A stretch of DNA of 64,000 nt from Streptoverticillium olivoreticuli subsp. olivoreticuli. Lineage in GTDB: Bacteria > Actinomycetota > Actinomycetes > Streptomycetales > Streptomycetaceae. The position numbers and the translations under genes are program-made. Under the pieces are notes generated by a model. It did no database searches and was not told the DNA's origin. It worked only from the letters and a program-made list of their open reading frames with translations. This document shows positions 26,587 through 35,528 of the stretch, piece by piece. How positions within the stretch are numbered: position 1 is the stretch's first letter; each line of letters starts with the position of its first letter. The stretch spans positions 4,309,001 to 4,373,000 of the forward strand of contig NZ_CP031455.1 of NCBI RefSeq assembly GCF_003391135.1. Direction: 5' to 3'.

Positions 26587-27540
26587 TCAGCGGCCCTCTC
26601 GGGCGATGCTCCAGGCGATGCCGTCCAAGATGTCGTGCTCGCTCACCACGACCTCCTGGGCGCCCGTCCGCTCCATCACCGACTGCAGCACCAGCGCGCC
26701 CGCCGCGATCACGTCGACCCGGCCCGGGTGTATCGCCGGGATCGCCGCGCGCTGCTCGTGCGTCGACTCCAGCAGCATCCCGGTGATCTCCCGGACCTGG
26801 GCCAGCGAGATCCGTGCGTGGTGGATCGCCGCGGAGTCGTACTCCGGCAGCCCCAGCGCGATCGCCGCGACCGTGGTGACCGAGCCGGCCAGGCCGACGA
26901 GGGTGTGCGCCGAGCCGATCGGCACGGTCTCCTGCGCCAGGTCCAGCGCCGCCTCGATGTCGGCCCGCATCCCGGCGAGCCCGCCGGCCGCCGGGGGGTC
27001 GGCGACCACGCCGTCCACCGCGAGATGACGCTCGGTCATGCGGACGCAGCCGACGTCCACGCTGCGCGCGGCCAGCACGTGGTCACCGCCGACGACGAAC
27101 TCCGTGGAGCCGCCGCCGATGTCCACGACCAGATACGGCCTGGCCATGTCGTCGCGGCCGGTGAGCTCCTTGGTCGCGCCGGTGAAGGAGAACTCCGCCT
27201 CCTGGTCGCCGGTGATCACCTCGGGCGCCACGCCCAGGATCTCCACGACCCCGCGCACGAACTCCTCGCGGTTCTCGGCGTCACGGGACGCGGAGGTCGC
27301 CACGAAGCGGGTCCGCTCGGCCTTCAGGTCGCGGATCACCTCCGCGTACTCCCGGCACGCGGCGAACGTGCGCTCCAGCGCCTCGTCCGCCAGCCGGCCC
27401 GTGCGGTCCACGCCCTGGCCGAGCCGGACGATCCGCATCCGCCGGTCCAGCTCGGTGAAGTCACCGGTCGCCGGGTCGAGATCGGCGACGAGCAGACGGA
27501 TCGAGTTCGTGCCGCAGTCGACGGCGGCTACGCGGGTCAC
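26587..27540 (-). CDS. Exopolyphosphatase / pppGpp phosphatase family protein
   Basis: This 317-residue ASKHA-fold phosphatase has the phosphate-1 motif VAAVDCGTNSIRLLV, the second phosphate loop VVDIGGGSTEFVV and the adenosine-side GLAGSVTTVAAI. At this length it is a short Ppx/GppA protein without the C-terminal HD extension, as common in actinobacteria. It hydrolyses inorganic polyphosphate or pppGpp. The GTG at 27540 overlaps the DUF501 stop (GTGA), so translation is coupled. The longer open frame upstream is not used. Confidence 0.88.
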   Translation of the reverse strand: MTRVAAVDCGTNSIRLLVADLDPATGDFTELDRRMRIVRLGQGVDRTGRLADEALERTFAACREYAEVIRDLKAERTRFVATSASRDAENREEFVRGVVEILGVAPEVITGDQEAEFSFTGATKELTGRDDMARPYLVVDIGGGSTEFVVGGDHVLAARSVDVGCVRMTERHLAVDGVVADPPAAGGLAGMRADIEAALDLAQETVPIGSAHTLVGLAGSVTTVAAIALGLPEYDSAAIHHARISLAQVREITGMLLESTHEQRAAIPAIHPGRVDVIAAGALVLQSVMERTGAQEVVVSEHDILDGIAWSIAREGR

Positions 27541-28067
27541 TTCTCCTCGCCTCCGCACGGGTTCACGCACGGACCCTTGGCCCACCACTCGGGCAGCATG
27601 GCGATCGCCTCGTCGCCCAGCGGGTTGACGCCCGGGCCCGCGGCCAGCGAGTGGCCCACGAGCACGTGCAGGCACTTGACCCGGTCCGGCATGCCACCGG
27701 CGCTGGGGAAGCCCTCCAGGACCTCGATCGCGTCACGGCGGGTGATGTAGTCCTCGTGCGCCTTCTCGTACGCGGCGGCGAGCTCCGGATCGGTCTTCAG
27801 GCGCTCCGTCATCTCCTTCATGACGCCGTCCGCCTCCAGCGTGCCGATCGCGGACGCGGCCCGCGGGCAGGTCAGGTAGTAGAGCGTCGGGAAGGGCGTG
27901 CCGTCCTCCAGCCGAGGCTGGGTCTCGACGACGTCCGGGTTGCCGCAGGGGCAGCGGTGGGCGATGGCGCGCAGGCCCCGCGGCGGGCGGCCCAGCTGCT
28001 CCTTGAACGCCGCGATGTCCGCGTCGGTGGGCTCGGTGGGCTCGGTCTTCGGAGGAGGGGTGTCCAT
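27537..28067 (-). CDS. DUF501 family protein
   Basis: The 176-residue protein has the DUF501 hallmarks: GRPPRGLRAIAHRCPCGNPDVVET, then PTLYYLTCPRAASAIGTLE and VKCLHVLVGHSLAAGPGVNP. HRCPCG and the C-terminal CVNPCGG could bind a metal. The family is restricted to actinobacteria and always sits between divIC and ppx; its biochemical role is unknown. The gene overlaps ppx by 4 bp. Confidence 0.9.
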   Translation of the reverse strand: MDTPPPKTEPTEPTDADIAAFKEQLGRPPRGLRAIAHRCPCGNPDVVETQPRLEDGTPFPTLYYLTCPRAASAIGTLEADGVMKEMTERLKTDPELAAAYEKAHEDYITRRDAIEVLEGFPSAGGMPDRVKCLHVLVGHSLAAGPGVNPLGDEAIAMLPEWWAKGPCVNPCGGEEK

Positions 28068-28113
28068 GTGCTCGCTCGTACTCGATCTCGGTGGAAGTGG
28101 GGGTGCGGTGCGG

Positions 28114-28587
28114 TCAGCGGCCGGGCCCGGAGGCGCCCGAGGCGTCCGCCTGGTCCACGCCGTCCCAGAGGTTGCTGTACCAGGGCCGGTCGGCGGCGCC
28201 CTGGTCCTTGGGCCGCCGGGCGGCGCCGCTGCCGTCGACCACGCTGTAGCCGGTCTCGCCGGGGCGCAGATAGTGCAGGTGCTCGCGGGCCTGCTGCTCG
28301 ACGTACGCCGGGTCCTCCAGGCGCGCCTTCTCGTCCAGCAGCCGCTGCACCTGCTTGCGGGCCTGCTCGGTGCGGTGCCGCTGGTCGGCGATGTCCGAGC
28401 GCTGGGTGACCCATTGGCGCATGGGGTAGGCGAGGGCGACGACCAGGGAGCAGACGACGAGCGCGAGCAGCGCCGCGCGCCCGGTGAGCCTGCCGCGGCG
28501 GCGGGTCCTCGCGCGATAGACCCGGGCCCGCGGGCCCCGCACCAGCGCCTTGAGCCTGGCCGCGGTCGAGAACCGGTCGCCCGCCAC
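28114..28587 (-). CDS. divIC: Septum formation initiator (DivIC/FtsB family)
   Basis: This 157-residue bitopic protein has a basic cytosolic N-terminus, one span (ALLALVVCSLVVALAYPM, about residues 40-57), a heptad coiled coil (RTEQARKQVQRLLDEKARLE) and a disordered tail. The conserved YVEQQAREHLHYLRPGETGY identifies the FtsB/DivIC family, which bridges FtsL and FtsQ in the divisome. The GTG at 28587 follows GGGAGGCGAA. It lies downstream of eno, as in other actinobacteria, and begins the divIC-DUF501-ppx unit. Confidence 0.9.
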   Translation of the reverse strand: MAGDRFSTAARLKALVRGPRARVYRARTRRRGRLTGRAALLALVVCSLVVALAYPMRQWVTQRSDIADQRHRTEQARKQVQRLLDEKARLEDPAYVEQQAREHLHYLRPGETGYSVVDGSGAARRPKDQGAADRPWYSNLWDGVDQADASGASGPGR

Positions 28588-28625
28588 TTCGCCTCCCCGT
28601 GGTCACCCGACAGCCGCTACGAACG

Positions 28626-28666
28626 TACGTCCCCGGCCACGGTACGGGACCGTGGCCGGGGACGTA
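28626..28666 (-). terminator. Terminator after eno
   Basis: Perfect 18-bp arms (28626-28643 and 28649-28666) enclose the loop ACGGG. The hairpin lies about 65 nt after the eno stop and 40 nt before divIC, separating the two transcripts. Confidence 0.85.
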
Positions 28667-28732
28667 GTGAGGCTGCCGTTTGTCGCCGGGAGGTTTTCTT
28701 CCCCGCGGGGGTCAGCCCGTGAGGCGGGGTGC

Positions 28733-30013
28733 TCAGCCCTTGAAGCGCGGGAACGCGCTGCGGCCGGCGTACACCGCGGCGTCGTCGAGGATCTCCTCGA
28801 TGCGCAGCAGCTGGTTGTACTTCGCGACGCGCTCGGAGCGGGCCGGGGCGCCGGTCTTGATCTGGCCGCAGTTGGTGGCGACGGCGAGGTCGGCGATGGT
28901 GACGTCCTCGGTCTCGCCGGAGCGGTGCGACATCATGCACTTGAAGCCGTTGCGCTGGGCCAGCTCGACGGCGTCGAGGGTCTCGGTCAGCGAGCCGATC
29001 TGGTTGACCTTGACCAGCAGGGCGTTGGCGGCGCCCTCCTCGATGCCGCGGCCGAGGCGCTCGGGGTTGGTGACGAACAGGTCGTCGCCGACGATCTGCA
29101 CCTTGTCGCCGAGGCGCTCGGTGAGGGTCTTCCAGCCGTCCCAGTCGTCCTCGAACAGCGGGTCCTCGATGGAGACCAGCGGGTACGCGGCGACGAGCTC
29201 GGCGTAATAGTCCGTCATCTCGGAGGCCGAGCGGGACTTGCCCTCGAAGTTGTACGAGCCGTCCTTGTAGAACTCGGAGGCGGCGACGTCCAGGGCGAGC
29301 GCGATGTCCTGGCCGGGGGTGTAGCCGGCCTGCTTGATGGCCTCGAGGATGAGGTCGAGGGCCTCGCGGTTGGAGCCCAGGTTCGGGGCGAAGCCGCCCT
29401 CGTCGCCGAGGCCGGTGGACAGGCCCTTGGCCTTCAGGACGGACTTGAGGGTGTGGTAGACCTCGGCGCCCCAGCGCAGGGCCTCGGAGAAGGACTCCGC
29501 GCCGATCGGGGCGATCATGAACTCCTGGATGTCCACGTTGGAGTCGGCGTGCGACCCACCGTTGAGGATGTTCATCATCGGAACGGGCAGCAGGTGCGCG
29601 TTCGGGCCGCCCAGGTAGCGGAACAGCGGCAGGTCGGAGGCCTCGGACGCGGCGTGCGCGACGGCGAGGGAGACGCCGAGGATGGCGTTGGCGCCGAGCG
29701 AGCCCTTGTTGTCGGTGGCGTCCAGGTCGAACATGGCCTGGTCGATCAGGCGCTGCTCGGTGGCGTCGTAGCCGACGAGCTCCGGGCCGATCTGCTCGAT
29801 GACGGCCAGGACGGCCTTCTCGACGCCCTTGCCGAGGTAACGGTTCTTGTCACCGTCACGGAGCTCGATGGCCTCGAAGGCACCGGTCGAGGCACCGGAC
29901 GGCACGGCGGCACGGCCCGTGGAGCCGTCGTCGAGGCCGACCTCGACCTCGACCGTGGGGTTGCCTCGCGAGTCGAGGATCTCGCGAGCTACGACGACGT
30001 CGATGGACGGCAC
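28733..30013 (-). CDS. eno: Enolase
   Basis: The 426-residue glycolytic enzyme interconverts 2-phosphoglycerate and phosphoenolpyruvate. Blocks seen are AREILDSRGNPTVEVEV, the loop SGASTGAFEA, the metal aspartate in ALDVAASEF, SIEDPLFEDDW, and the C-terminal signature LLVKVNQIGSLTET with MSHRSGETED. The GTG at 30013 has AAGGAG upstream; the longer frame reaching 30148 lacks family similarity. It is transcribed alone, with a strong terminator after it. Confidence 0.97.
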   Translation of the reverse strand: MPSIDVVVAREILDSRGNPTVEVEVGLDDGSTGRAAVPSGASTGAFEAIELRDGDKNRYLGKGVEKAVLAVIEQIGPELVGYDATEQRLIDQAMFDLDATDNKGSLGANAILGVSLAVAHAASEASDLPLFRYLGGPNAHLLPVPMMNILNGGSHADSNVDIQEFMIAPIGAESFSEALRWGAEVYHTLKSVLKAKGLSTGLGDEGGFAPNLGSNREALDLILEAIKQAGYTPGQDIALALDVAASEFYKDGSYNFEGKSRSASEMTDYYAELVAAYPLVSIEDPLFEDDWDGWKTLTERLGDKVQIVGDDLFVTNPERLGRGIEEGAANALLVKVNQIGSLTETLDAVELAQRNGFKCMMSHRSGETEDVTIADLAVATNCGQIKTGAPARSERVAKYNQLLRIEEILDDAAVYAGRSAFPRFKG

Positions 30014-30207
30014 GAGGGTCTCCTTCGTGTGTGTCTGGAGTTCTGCGAGCACGAGCCTAACGGGCGGCGGGGGGTTGCCCTGCCGTCGGGACACCGCGTG
30101 GGGCGAAAAATGGCATAAACGTGCAGATCGCGGGGCGAACAGCGGCAATGTTCGCTGAGCGATGAAGCCCGCGGCTCGCGCTCCCCGGGGGCCCCGGGAA
30201 CGGCGAA

Positions 30208-30248
30208 GCCCCGCTCCGGCGCGCTCGGGGTACGCGTCGGAGCGGGGC
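30208..30248 (-). terminator. Terminator after rpfA
   Basis: GCCCCGCTCCG (30208-30218) pairs perfectly with CGGAGCGGGGC (30238-30248). The 19-nt interior can extend the pairing in part. It starts about 20 nt after the rpfA stop. Confidence 0.75.
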
Positions 30249-30268
30249 GGTGCCGCTGTGGGCGGGGA

Positions 30269-31018
30269 TCAGCTGAGGTGCAGGTGCTGGCCCTCGTAGA
30301 TCAGGTCCGCGTTGTCCACGATGCTCTTGTTCAGGTCGTAGAGCTTCTCCCAGCCGCCCTTGACCTTCTTGGCGTCTGCGATCTTGGAGAGGGTGTCGCC
30401 GGCCTTGACCTCGTACTCGCCGTCACCCTGCTTCACGGGCTTCGGGGCAGCGTGCTTCGGCGCGGTCTGCTTCGGGGCCGGGGCGGCCTCCGACTCGTCC
30501 TCGTCGGCGGTCTGCGCCTGCGGAGCGGCGTGCTTCGGGGTGGTCTTCTTCGGCGCGGTCTGGCGCTCGCTGCGGTCGGCGTGCGACTTCGTGGAGGTGC
30601 CACGGGAGGCGGAGGACGAGTCGTCGGAGGTGTCGACGTCGGCCTTCGCGCCACCGGAGGTCAGGTTGCCCGCGCCGGCACAGCCCCAGGCACCGGGGCC
30701 CTGCATGGCGAGCAGCTTCTCGGCGACGGCGATCTGCTGGGACTTGGAGGCGTGGTCGGCCCGGTCGGCGTAGGACTGGCCGCCGGCGGCGTTCCAGGAG
30801 GACTGCGAGAACTGCAGGCCGCCGTAGTAGCCGTTGCCGGTGTTGATGGACCAGTTGCCGCCGGACTCGCACTGGGCGACCTTGTCCCAGGTCTGGACGG
30901 AGGCGGCGTTCGCGGAGGTCGCGATCATCAGCGGGGCCGCGACCGCGGCGCCGGTGACACCGGCGAGCGTGACGATGCGGACGGCCTTGGACGGACGACG
31001 GTGCTTGCCCTTGGACAT
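30269..31018 (-). CDS. rpfA: Resuscitation-promoting factor with LysM domain
   Basis: The 249-residue secreted protein has a signal peptide (basic start, then AGVTGAAVAAPLMIATSANA). The Rpf transglycosylase-like domain covers residues about 42-115 (WDKVAQCESGGNWSINTGNG, with the catalytic Glu in CESGG). A Lys/Pro/Ala linker follows, then a C-terminal LysM (YEVKAGDTLSKIADAKKVKG). Rpf enzymes cleave peptidoglycan and promote spore germination. The ATG at 31018 has GAGGA upstream. The long leader holds a c-di-AMP riboswitch, so expression is tied to this second messenger. I match it to RpfA by layout and riboswitch, from memory of S. coelicolor. Confidence 0.92.
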   Translation of the reverse strand: MSKGKHRRPSKAVRIVTLAGVTGAAVAAPLMIATSANAASVQTWDKVAQCESGGNWSINTGNGYYGGLQFSQSSWNAAGGQSYADRADHASKSQQIAVAEKLLAMQGPGAWGCAGAGNLTSGGAKADVDTSDDSSSASRGTSTKSHADRSERQTAPKKTTPKHAAPQAQTADEDESEAAPAPKQTAPKHAAPKPVKQGDGEYEVKAGDTLSKIADAKKVKGGWEKLYDLNKSIVDNADLIYEGQHLHLS

Positions 31019-31033
31019 GAGTCGTTTCCTCAC

Positions 31034-31248
31034 CGACGCCTACGAGGTGAGCTGTCGGGTTCGGGCTGTGAGTTCGCCCGGCCTCGTGTGCGAGCACACT
31101 CGGCTTCACCCCTAGCCGTCCCGGTCCTCGCGGGCCGTTCCGGCGCCTACCTTGGTTCCCCCGCTCCTGCCTACGGCGCTTTCGCGACGACTCCGCCGGT
31201 CGCCGGCAGGATTCGGCGTGGCGACCGTGGTGCTCGCGGTGGCGAGCG
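31034..31248 (-). promoter_or_regulatory. c-di-AMP riboswitch (ydaO/yuaA type) in the rpfA leader
   Basis: Read leftward, the leader carries the conserved ydaO blocks in order: CGCCGAATCCTGCCGGCG, GGGGGAACCAAGGTAGGCGC, GGGGTGAAGCC, GGGCGAACTC and CCCGACAGCTCACCTCGTAG. These define the two c-di-AMP-binding junctions. The family acts as an off-switch when c-di-AMP is high, usually by termination. In Streptomyces this class precedes rpf-type cell-wall hydrolases. Confidence 0.88.
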
Positions 31249-31254
31249 GTCATG

Positions 31255-31284
31255 ACGGTAAGCACTTTGGGCCGACGGGTTCAA
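31255..31284 (-). promoter_or_regulatory. Predicted rpfA promoter
   Basis: TTGAAC (31284-31279), an 18-nt spacer and TACCGT (31260-31255) on the minus strand fit the TTGACN/TANNNT consensus. They would start the message near 31248, right at the 5' edge of the riboswitch. Confidence 0.55.
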
Positions 31285-31448
31285 ACCCCTCTTTCCAGCC
31301 ACAGTTGCCTCTTGTTACCCAGAGAAACCTGACATTTCCGCAGGTGAAAGCGGGTCCGTCAAGTTTTGGAGGGGTCCGTTCCGCGAGAGTTCAACGAGAC
31401 CCATGTCTCACTTTCGACTGGAACGGACATTCCCCCCGAACTGCCGGT

Positions 31449-32495
31449 CTATTTGCCGACCTCAAGCCGCTGACCAGGAAGGATCAGATCGGGATCGGAA
31501 CCGACAACTTTCTCGTTGCGCTGGTACAGGGAATGCCATCCGCCATTAACGGAGTGGGCCTCCGCGATGACTGACAGATTGTCACCCGGCCGCACGGTGT
31601 AGTCGCCGGCGCCGGGCTTCGCGGCGCGGGAATCACCGCCGCCCCGCGAGGCGCGGCCCCCGTCGTCCGAACGCGACGGCTCGGCGCGGTGCTTGCCCGA
31701 GCCCGCGCCGGAACCGGACTCCGGGGCTTCGGCGGACGGCGAATCCGGCTTTGCGGGGTCCGCGGGACCCGTACCGGAAGGCGGGTTGGCCGGCGGCTGC
31801 GTGGACGGCGTTCCCGGCGTGGGGATTTCGGTGGGGTCGCCCGTCGGGCCGGTCGAGGGACCGGTCGTCGGGCCGCCCGGGTCCTTGCGGTGCTTGCCGC
31901 CGTCCGGCTTGCCGCTCATGGCGGGCGAGGGCGTCCCGGGAGAAGGCTTCGCGTCCGGGTTTGCGGACGGCGAGGCCGGGGCAGCCGGGGAGGCGGTGGA
32001 GCCCGACGGCGCGGAGCCGCCCGTCGTGGGCGCGGAAGGCGCGTGCTCCGGCGCGCGCGGCGCGGGAGCGTCGTACGAGGGTTCCTTGGCACTGCCGGGG
32101 TTCACGTCCGGCGCCTTGCCGTCCTTGGCGAGACCCGCGGAGGTACCGCAGGCCTGCCAGGCTCCCGTGCCGTTCGCGTTCAGGACCTTGTCGGCGACGG
32201 CGATCTGCTGCTGCCGGCTGGCGAGGTCGGGGCGCGGGGCGTACGTCCGGCCGCCGTACTGCTCCCAGAGCTCCTGGGTCATCTGCAGACCGCCGTACGC
32301 GCCGTTGCCGGAGTTGGTGCTCCACGTGCCGCCGCTCTCGCACTGGGCGACGCGGTCCCACGTGGGGGCGTCGGCGGCGTTGGCGCCGGTGGCCGCGAGC
32401 AGCGGCATGGCGAGGGCCGACCCCGTCACCCCCGCTGCGACCACGACGGCGGGTACCTGACGGGGGCGACGATGTCGACCGTTCCCGGAGCGCAT
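31449..32495 (-). CDS. rpfC: Second resuscitation-promoting factor, long linker plus LysM
   Basis: The 348-residue secreted protein has a signal peptide (VAAGVTGSALAMPLLAATGANA). The Rpf domain is at about residues 42-115 (WDRVAQCESGGTWSTNSGNG, catalytic Glu in CESGG), followed by a roughly 170-residue Pro/Ser/Gly/Thr linker and a C-terminal LysM (YTVRPGDNLSVIAEAHSVNG). It is a tandem paralogue of the gene downstream, differing mainly in linker length. ATG 32495 follows GAGAGG; an upstream ATG at 32537 is possible. No riboswitch blocks were seen before this copy, so the two should be regulated differently. The symbol rests on position beside rpfA. Confidence 0.85.
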   Translation of the reverse strand: MRSGNGRHRRPRQVPAVVVAAGVTGSALAMPLLAATGANAADAPTWDRVAQCESGGTWSTNSGNGAYGGLQMTQELWEQYGGRTYAPRPDLASRQQQIAVADKVLNANGTGAWQACGTSAGLAKDGKAPDVNPGSAKEPSYDAPAPRAPEHAPSAPTTGGSAPSGSTASPAAPASPSANPDAKPSPGTPSPAMSGKPDGGKHRKDPGGPTTGPSTGPTGDPTEIPTPGTPSTQPPANPPSGTGPADPAKPDSPSAEAPESGSGAGSGKHRAEPSRSDDGGRASRGGGDSRAAKPGAGDYTVRPGDNLSVIAEAHSVNGGWHSLYQRNEKVVGSDPDLILPGQRLEVGK

Positions 32496-32608
32496 GCGAT
32501 GGCCTCTCGTGTGGCGGCGAATATGGTCGTCGAACATAGCGACGGGCCACGGTAGTCACAAGCCGGTGTAGCGGAGGTCACGCGGCGGTCACGCCAGTTG
32601 ACGCAGGG

Positions 32609-33862
32609 TCATCCCGCGGGGACGTCGAACTCGACCGGCAGTGTGCGCAGTCCGCGCATGATGAGCCCGCCGCGCCAGCGCAGCTCCTCCGGATCCACGG
32701 CCAACCGCAGGTCAGGAAGGCGGCGCAGCAGCGTCGCCAGCGCCGTCCTGCCCTCCAGCCGGGCGAGCGGAGCACCCAGACAGTAGTGGATTCCGTGCCC
32801 GTACCCGAGGTGCTGGTTGTCGGCCCTGGAGAGGTCGAGGGTGTCCGGTTCGGCGAACCGCTCGGGGTCCCGGTCGGCGGCCGCGAGGACGACCAGCACG
32901 GGGTCTCCCTCGGCGATGCGCTGCCCCCCGATCGTCAGCTCCTGCTTGGCGAACCGCCAGGTCGCGAGCTCCACCGGGCCGTCATACCGCAGCAGTTCCT
33001 CCACCCCCGTGGCGAGCAGGCTCTCGTCCCCCTCGGCCAGCGCTAGTTGGAGCCGCTCGCGCTGCCCGGGATTGCGCAGCAGGGCGTGGAGACCGTTACC
33101 GATCAGGTTCACAGTTGTTTCAAAACCCGCAAAGAGCAGAATGAAGGCCATGGCCGCGGCCTCGTTCTCGGTGAGGTGCTCACCGTGGTCGCTTGCCCTG
33201 ATCAGCCCGGAAATCAGATCCTCGCCGGGGTTCTCCCGCTTTCGGTGGATCAGTTCCGCCAGATAGGTGCGCATCTTCTTCACCGCGCGGGCGACACCGC
33301 CGCGCGGCCCGCCGCCGTGGCGGATCATCATGCCCGCCCAGTCGCGGAAGTCGTCCTGGTCCTCGCCCGGCACCCCGAGCAGGTCGCAGATGGCGTAGAT
33401 GGGGAGGGGAAAGGCGAACTCGTGAATGAGGTCGGCGCTCCCCTTCTCACAGAAGTCGTCGATGAGCCGGTCGGTCAGCTCCTGGACCCGCGGCGCGAAC
33501 TCGGCGACGCGCCCCGGCGTGAACGCCTTGGAGACCAGCCGGCGCAGCCGGGTGTGGTCCGGCGGGTCGATGTTGAGCAGGTGCGTCATCAGATTGGCGC
33601 TGCGCTCGCCCGGGATGCCGACCTTGCCCTTGCCGTGGGCGGACTCGGAGTGGTGCACGGGGTTCTTCGACAGCCGCTGGTCGGCGAGCGCCTGCCGGGC
33701 GTCGGCGTAGCGGGTGACCAGCCAGGCGTCCACGCCGCTGGGGAGGGCGGTGCGGTGCACGGGGGCGTGTCCGCGGAGCCAGGCGTAGGTGGGGTAGGGG
33801 TCGGCGGCGAATTCCCAGGTGAAGAGGGCGGGGACGGGGGTGGGGGTGGTCTTGTCTTGCAC
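32609..33862 (-). CDS. Cytochrome P450 (CYP107-like)
   Basis: The 417-residue soluble P450 has the I-helix oxygen motif LLFAGFETTVN, the K-helix EELLR and the heme loop GIHYCLGAPLARLEG with the thiolate Cys. Text similarity suggests the CYP107 family, and this position in S. coelicolor holds a P450 linked to sporulation (recalled, not searched). No ferredoxin gene is adjacent. The start is taken as GTG 33862, with TAGCGT 7 nt upstream (leaderless); the longer frame to 33916 would run into a dispersed repeat. Confidence 0.9.
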   Translation of the reverse strand: MQDKTTPTPVPALFTWEFAADPYPTYAWLRGHAPVHRTALPSGVDAWLVTRYADARQALADQRLSKNPVHHSESAHGKGKVGIPGERSANLMTHLLNIDPPDHTRLRRLVSKAFTPGRVAEFAPRVQELTDRLIDDFCEKGSADLIHEFAFPLPIYAICDLLGVPGEDQDDFRDWAGMMIRHGGGPRGGVARAVKKMRTYLAELIHRKRENPGEDLISGLIRASDHGEHLTENEAAAMAFILLFAGFETTVNLIGNGLHALLRNPGQRERLQLALAEGDESLLATGVEELLRYDGPVELATWRFAKQELTIGGQRIAEGDPVLVVLAAADRDPERFAEPDTLDLSRADNQHLGYGHGIHYCLGAPLARLEGRTALATLLRRLPDLRLAVDPEELRWRGGLIMRGLRTLPVEFDVPAG

Positions 33863-33897
33863 GTCATTGACGCTACCGGGCGGAGTGCGGTCCGCTT

Positions 33898-34030
33898 CCG
33901 GGTGCGGGCCCGTCACGCCTGCGGCGGGCTTGTTCCCCAGCCCCGCCCCTTCCCGAAACCGGGGCTCCGCCCCGGACCCCGGACCGCGCTCCGCGCGGTG
34001 TCCTCAAGCGCCGGACGGGCTGATTTTGCC
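33898..34030. repeat. Composite dispersed repeat
   Basis: Blocks are CACGCCTGCGGCGGGCTTG, CCCCAGCCCCGCCCCTTCCC, CGGGGCTCCGCCCCGGACC, CGCTCCGCGCGGTGTCCTC and AAGCGCCGGACGGGCTGATT. Order and orientation match the copies at 35.5 and 55.7 kb. It fills the gap between the P450 start and the DUF6479-like gene end. Confidence 0.82.
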
Positions 34031-34034
34031 CAGG

Positions 34035-34469
34035 TCACGTATGACCTCCGCCGCCACTGCCGAAGCCGCCGCTGCCGCCCGGGTTCCACTTCTTGCGTTC
34101 CTCGCTGAGCTCCTCCGCGTGGCTGCCGGGGTTCCTGACCTCGTGCGGGAGGACGCGTTCCCCTTCCGCCTCGGGGTGGAGCTCGTCGGATTCGCGGTGC
34201 TCGGTGACATAGCCGACCACGTTTTCCTCGTCGTCGTTGTGGCCCGGGCCGTGGTCGGGCGAGACCGGGCCCGTGTCGTGTTCCTGCCGCGTCTGCCACG
34301 CGCCCGAGCGCCGCTGGGGCTGGGACGGCGGGGGCGGCTCCTTGTCGCGCTTCCGGAAGCCGACGACGACGGCGATGATCAGCAGGGCGACGACACAGAT
34401 GCCGACGATGAACTGGGCGATACCCCCGAGCCAGTCGGGGGCGGCGAGGAAGGTGTGCTCGATGCGCAT
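34035..34469 (-). CDS. DUF6479-like single-span membrane protein
   Basis: This 144-residue protein starts MRIEHTFLAAPDWLGG and has one span (FIVGICVVALLIIAVVVGF, about residues 20-38). A hydrophilic tail follows, rich in Pro, Glu, His and Gly and ending in a Gly repeat. The layout matches the Streptomyces DUF6479 group. The ATG at 34469 is chosen because the sequence upstream is not hydrophobic-signal-like; the ribosome-binding site is weak. The function is unknown. Confidence 0.68.
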   Translation of the reverse strand: MRIEHTFLAAPDWLGGIAQFIVGICVVALLIIAVVVGFRKRDKEPPPPSQPQRRSGAWQTRQEHDTGPVSPDHGPGHNDDEENVVGYVTEHRESDELHPEAEGERVLPHEVRNPGSHAEELSEERKKWNPGGSGGFGSGGGGHT

Positions 34470-34533
34470 GGGACTCGGGTACCCGCCGACCCCCCGGAAA
34501 AGTCGATTTATAGGCCGAACGGGTGCCCGGCCG

Positions 34534-35493
34534 CTATCCCGCGCCCTCGGCCGAGCGGATCGCGTCGCGATAGACACGGGCCGCCGCCCGCAGCGCCGTT
34601 TCCGGGTCCACCCCGTCCGCTTCCGCCCGGGCCGCCAGTGCCAGCAGGTCGTAGCCGACGCCGTCGCCCGCCGGGAGCGTGACGTCGATGCCCTCCGTCC
34701 GGACCCGCGAGGCCAGCTTCGCGGCCAGGGCCAGGGCGGGCTGGCCCAGCGGCACGCCCTCGGTCACCGAGTCGCGGCGCTTCTCGTCCGCCTTCGCCCG
34801 CAGCCAGTGCGCCTTGACGTCCTCCGGGGTCCGCGCGGACTCCTCGCCGAAGACGTGCGGGTGGCGGTGGATGAGCTTGTCGACGATCGTGCCCGCCACG
34901 TCGTCGACCGAGAACGGCTCGTCCGGGTCGTCCTGCGCGATCCGGGCGTGGAAGACGACCTGGAGCAGCACATCGCCCAGCTCCTCGCGCAGCGACTCCC
35001 GGTCGCCGGTCTCGATGGCCTCCAGGAGTTCGTACGTCTCCTCCAGCCCGTACTTCGCCAGGTCCTCGTGGGTGCGGATGCCGCTCCACGGGCAGGCGAC
35101 CCGGATCCGGTCCATGACCTGCACCAGGTCGAGGAGGCGGGCGCCCGGCAGGTCGTACGCGCCGGGGAGCAGCTCCAGGGCCGGCATGTTCTCGCGGCCG
35201 GAGCCGGCGAGCCGGGCCAGTCCGTCGGTGAGCGCGGGGTCGCCCTCGGCGGAGGTGAGGACGACGACGTCCCGGCCGCCCGCCACGCAGTGGTCCACGA
35301 GCTCGCGGGCGGTGGCCGAGGCGTGCTCGACGTCGATCCCGGCCTCCCGCAGGTAGGGGAGCTGCGGGTGCGCCGGGTCCGAGCAGAGGACGCGGTCGGC
35401 TGCGCGCATGGCCTGCCAGGCGGGCCATGAGAGGAGGCCGGGGGCTACGCGGTGGCTGGTGGTGAGCAGGATGATGCGGCCGGAGTCGTTCAC
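34534..35493 (-). CDS. mazG: MazG-type nucleoside triphosphate pyrophosphohydrolase
   Basis: The 319-residue protein has an N-terminal region resembling a decayed SAM/tetrapyrrole-methylase half (to about residue 115). The MazG domain follows: CPWSGIRTHEDLAKYGLEET, then EELGDVLLQVVFHA with the metal-binding EExxE and ExxD acids, and HPHVFG. MazG removes aberrant or excess nucleoside triphosphates. The CPW motif normally reads CPWD; Ser replaces Asp here. The GTG at 35493 has TAGGGT 6 nt upstream, so the message is probably leaderless. Confidence 0.88.
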   Translation of the reverse strand: MNDSGRIILLTTSHRVAPGLLSWPAWQAMRAADRVLCSDPAHPQLPYLREAGIDVEHASATARELVDHCVAGGRDVVVLTSAEGDPALTDGLARLAGSGRENMPALELLPGAYDLPGARLLDLVQVMDRIRVACPWSGIRTHEDLAKYGLEETYELLEAIETGDRESLREELGDVLLQVVFHARIAQDDPDEPFSVDDVAGTIVDKLIHRHPHVFGEESARTPEDVKAHWLRAKADEKRRDSVTEGVPLGQPALALAAKLASRVRTEGIDVTLPAGDGVGYDLLALAARAEADGVDPETALRAAARVYRDAIRSAEGAG

Positions 35494-35528
35494 GCTCCGA
35501 CCCTACGGCTTGTTCTGGGCGGGCTCAC

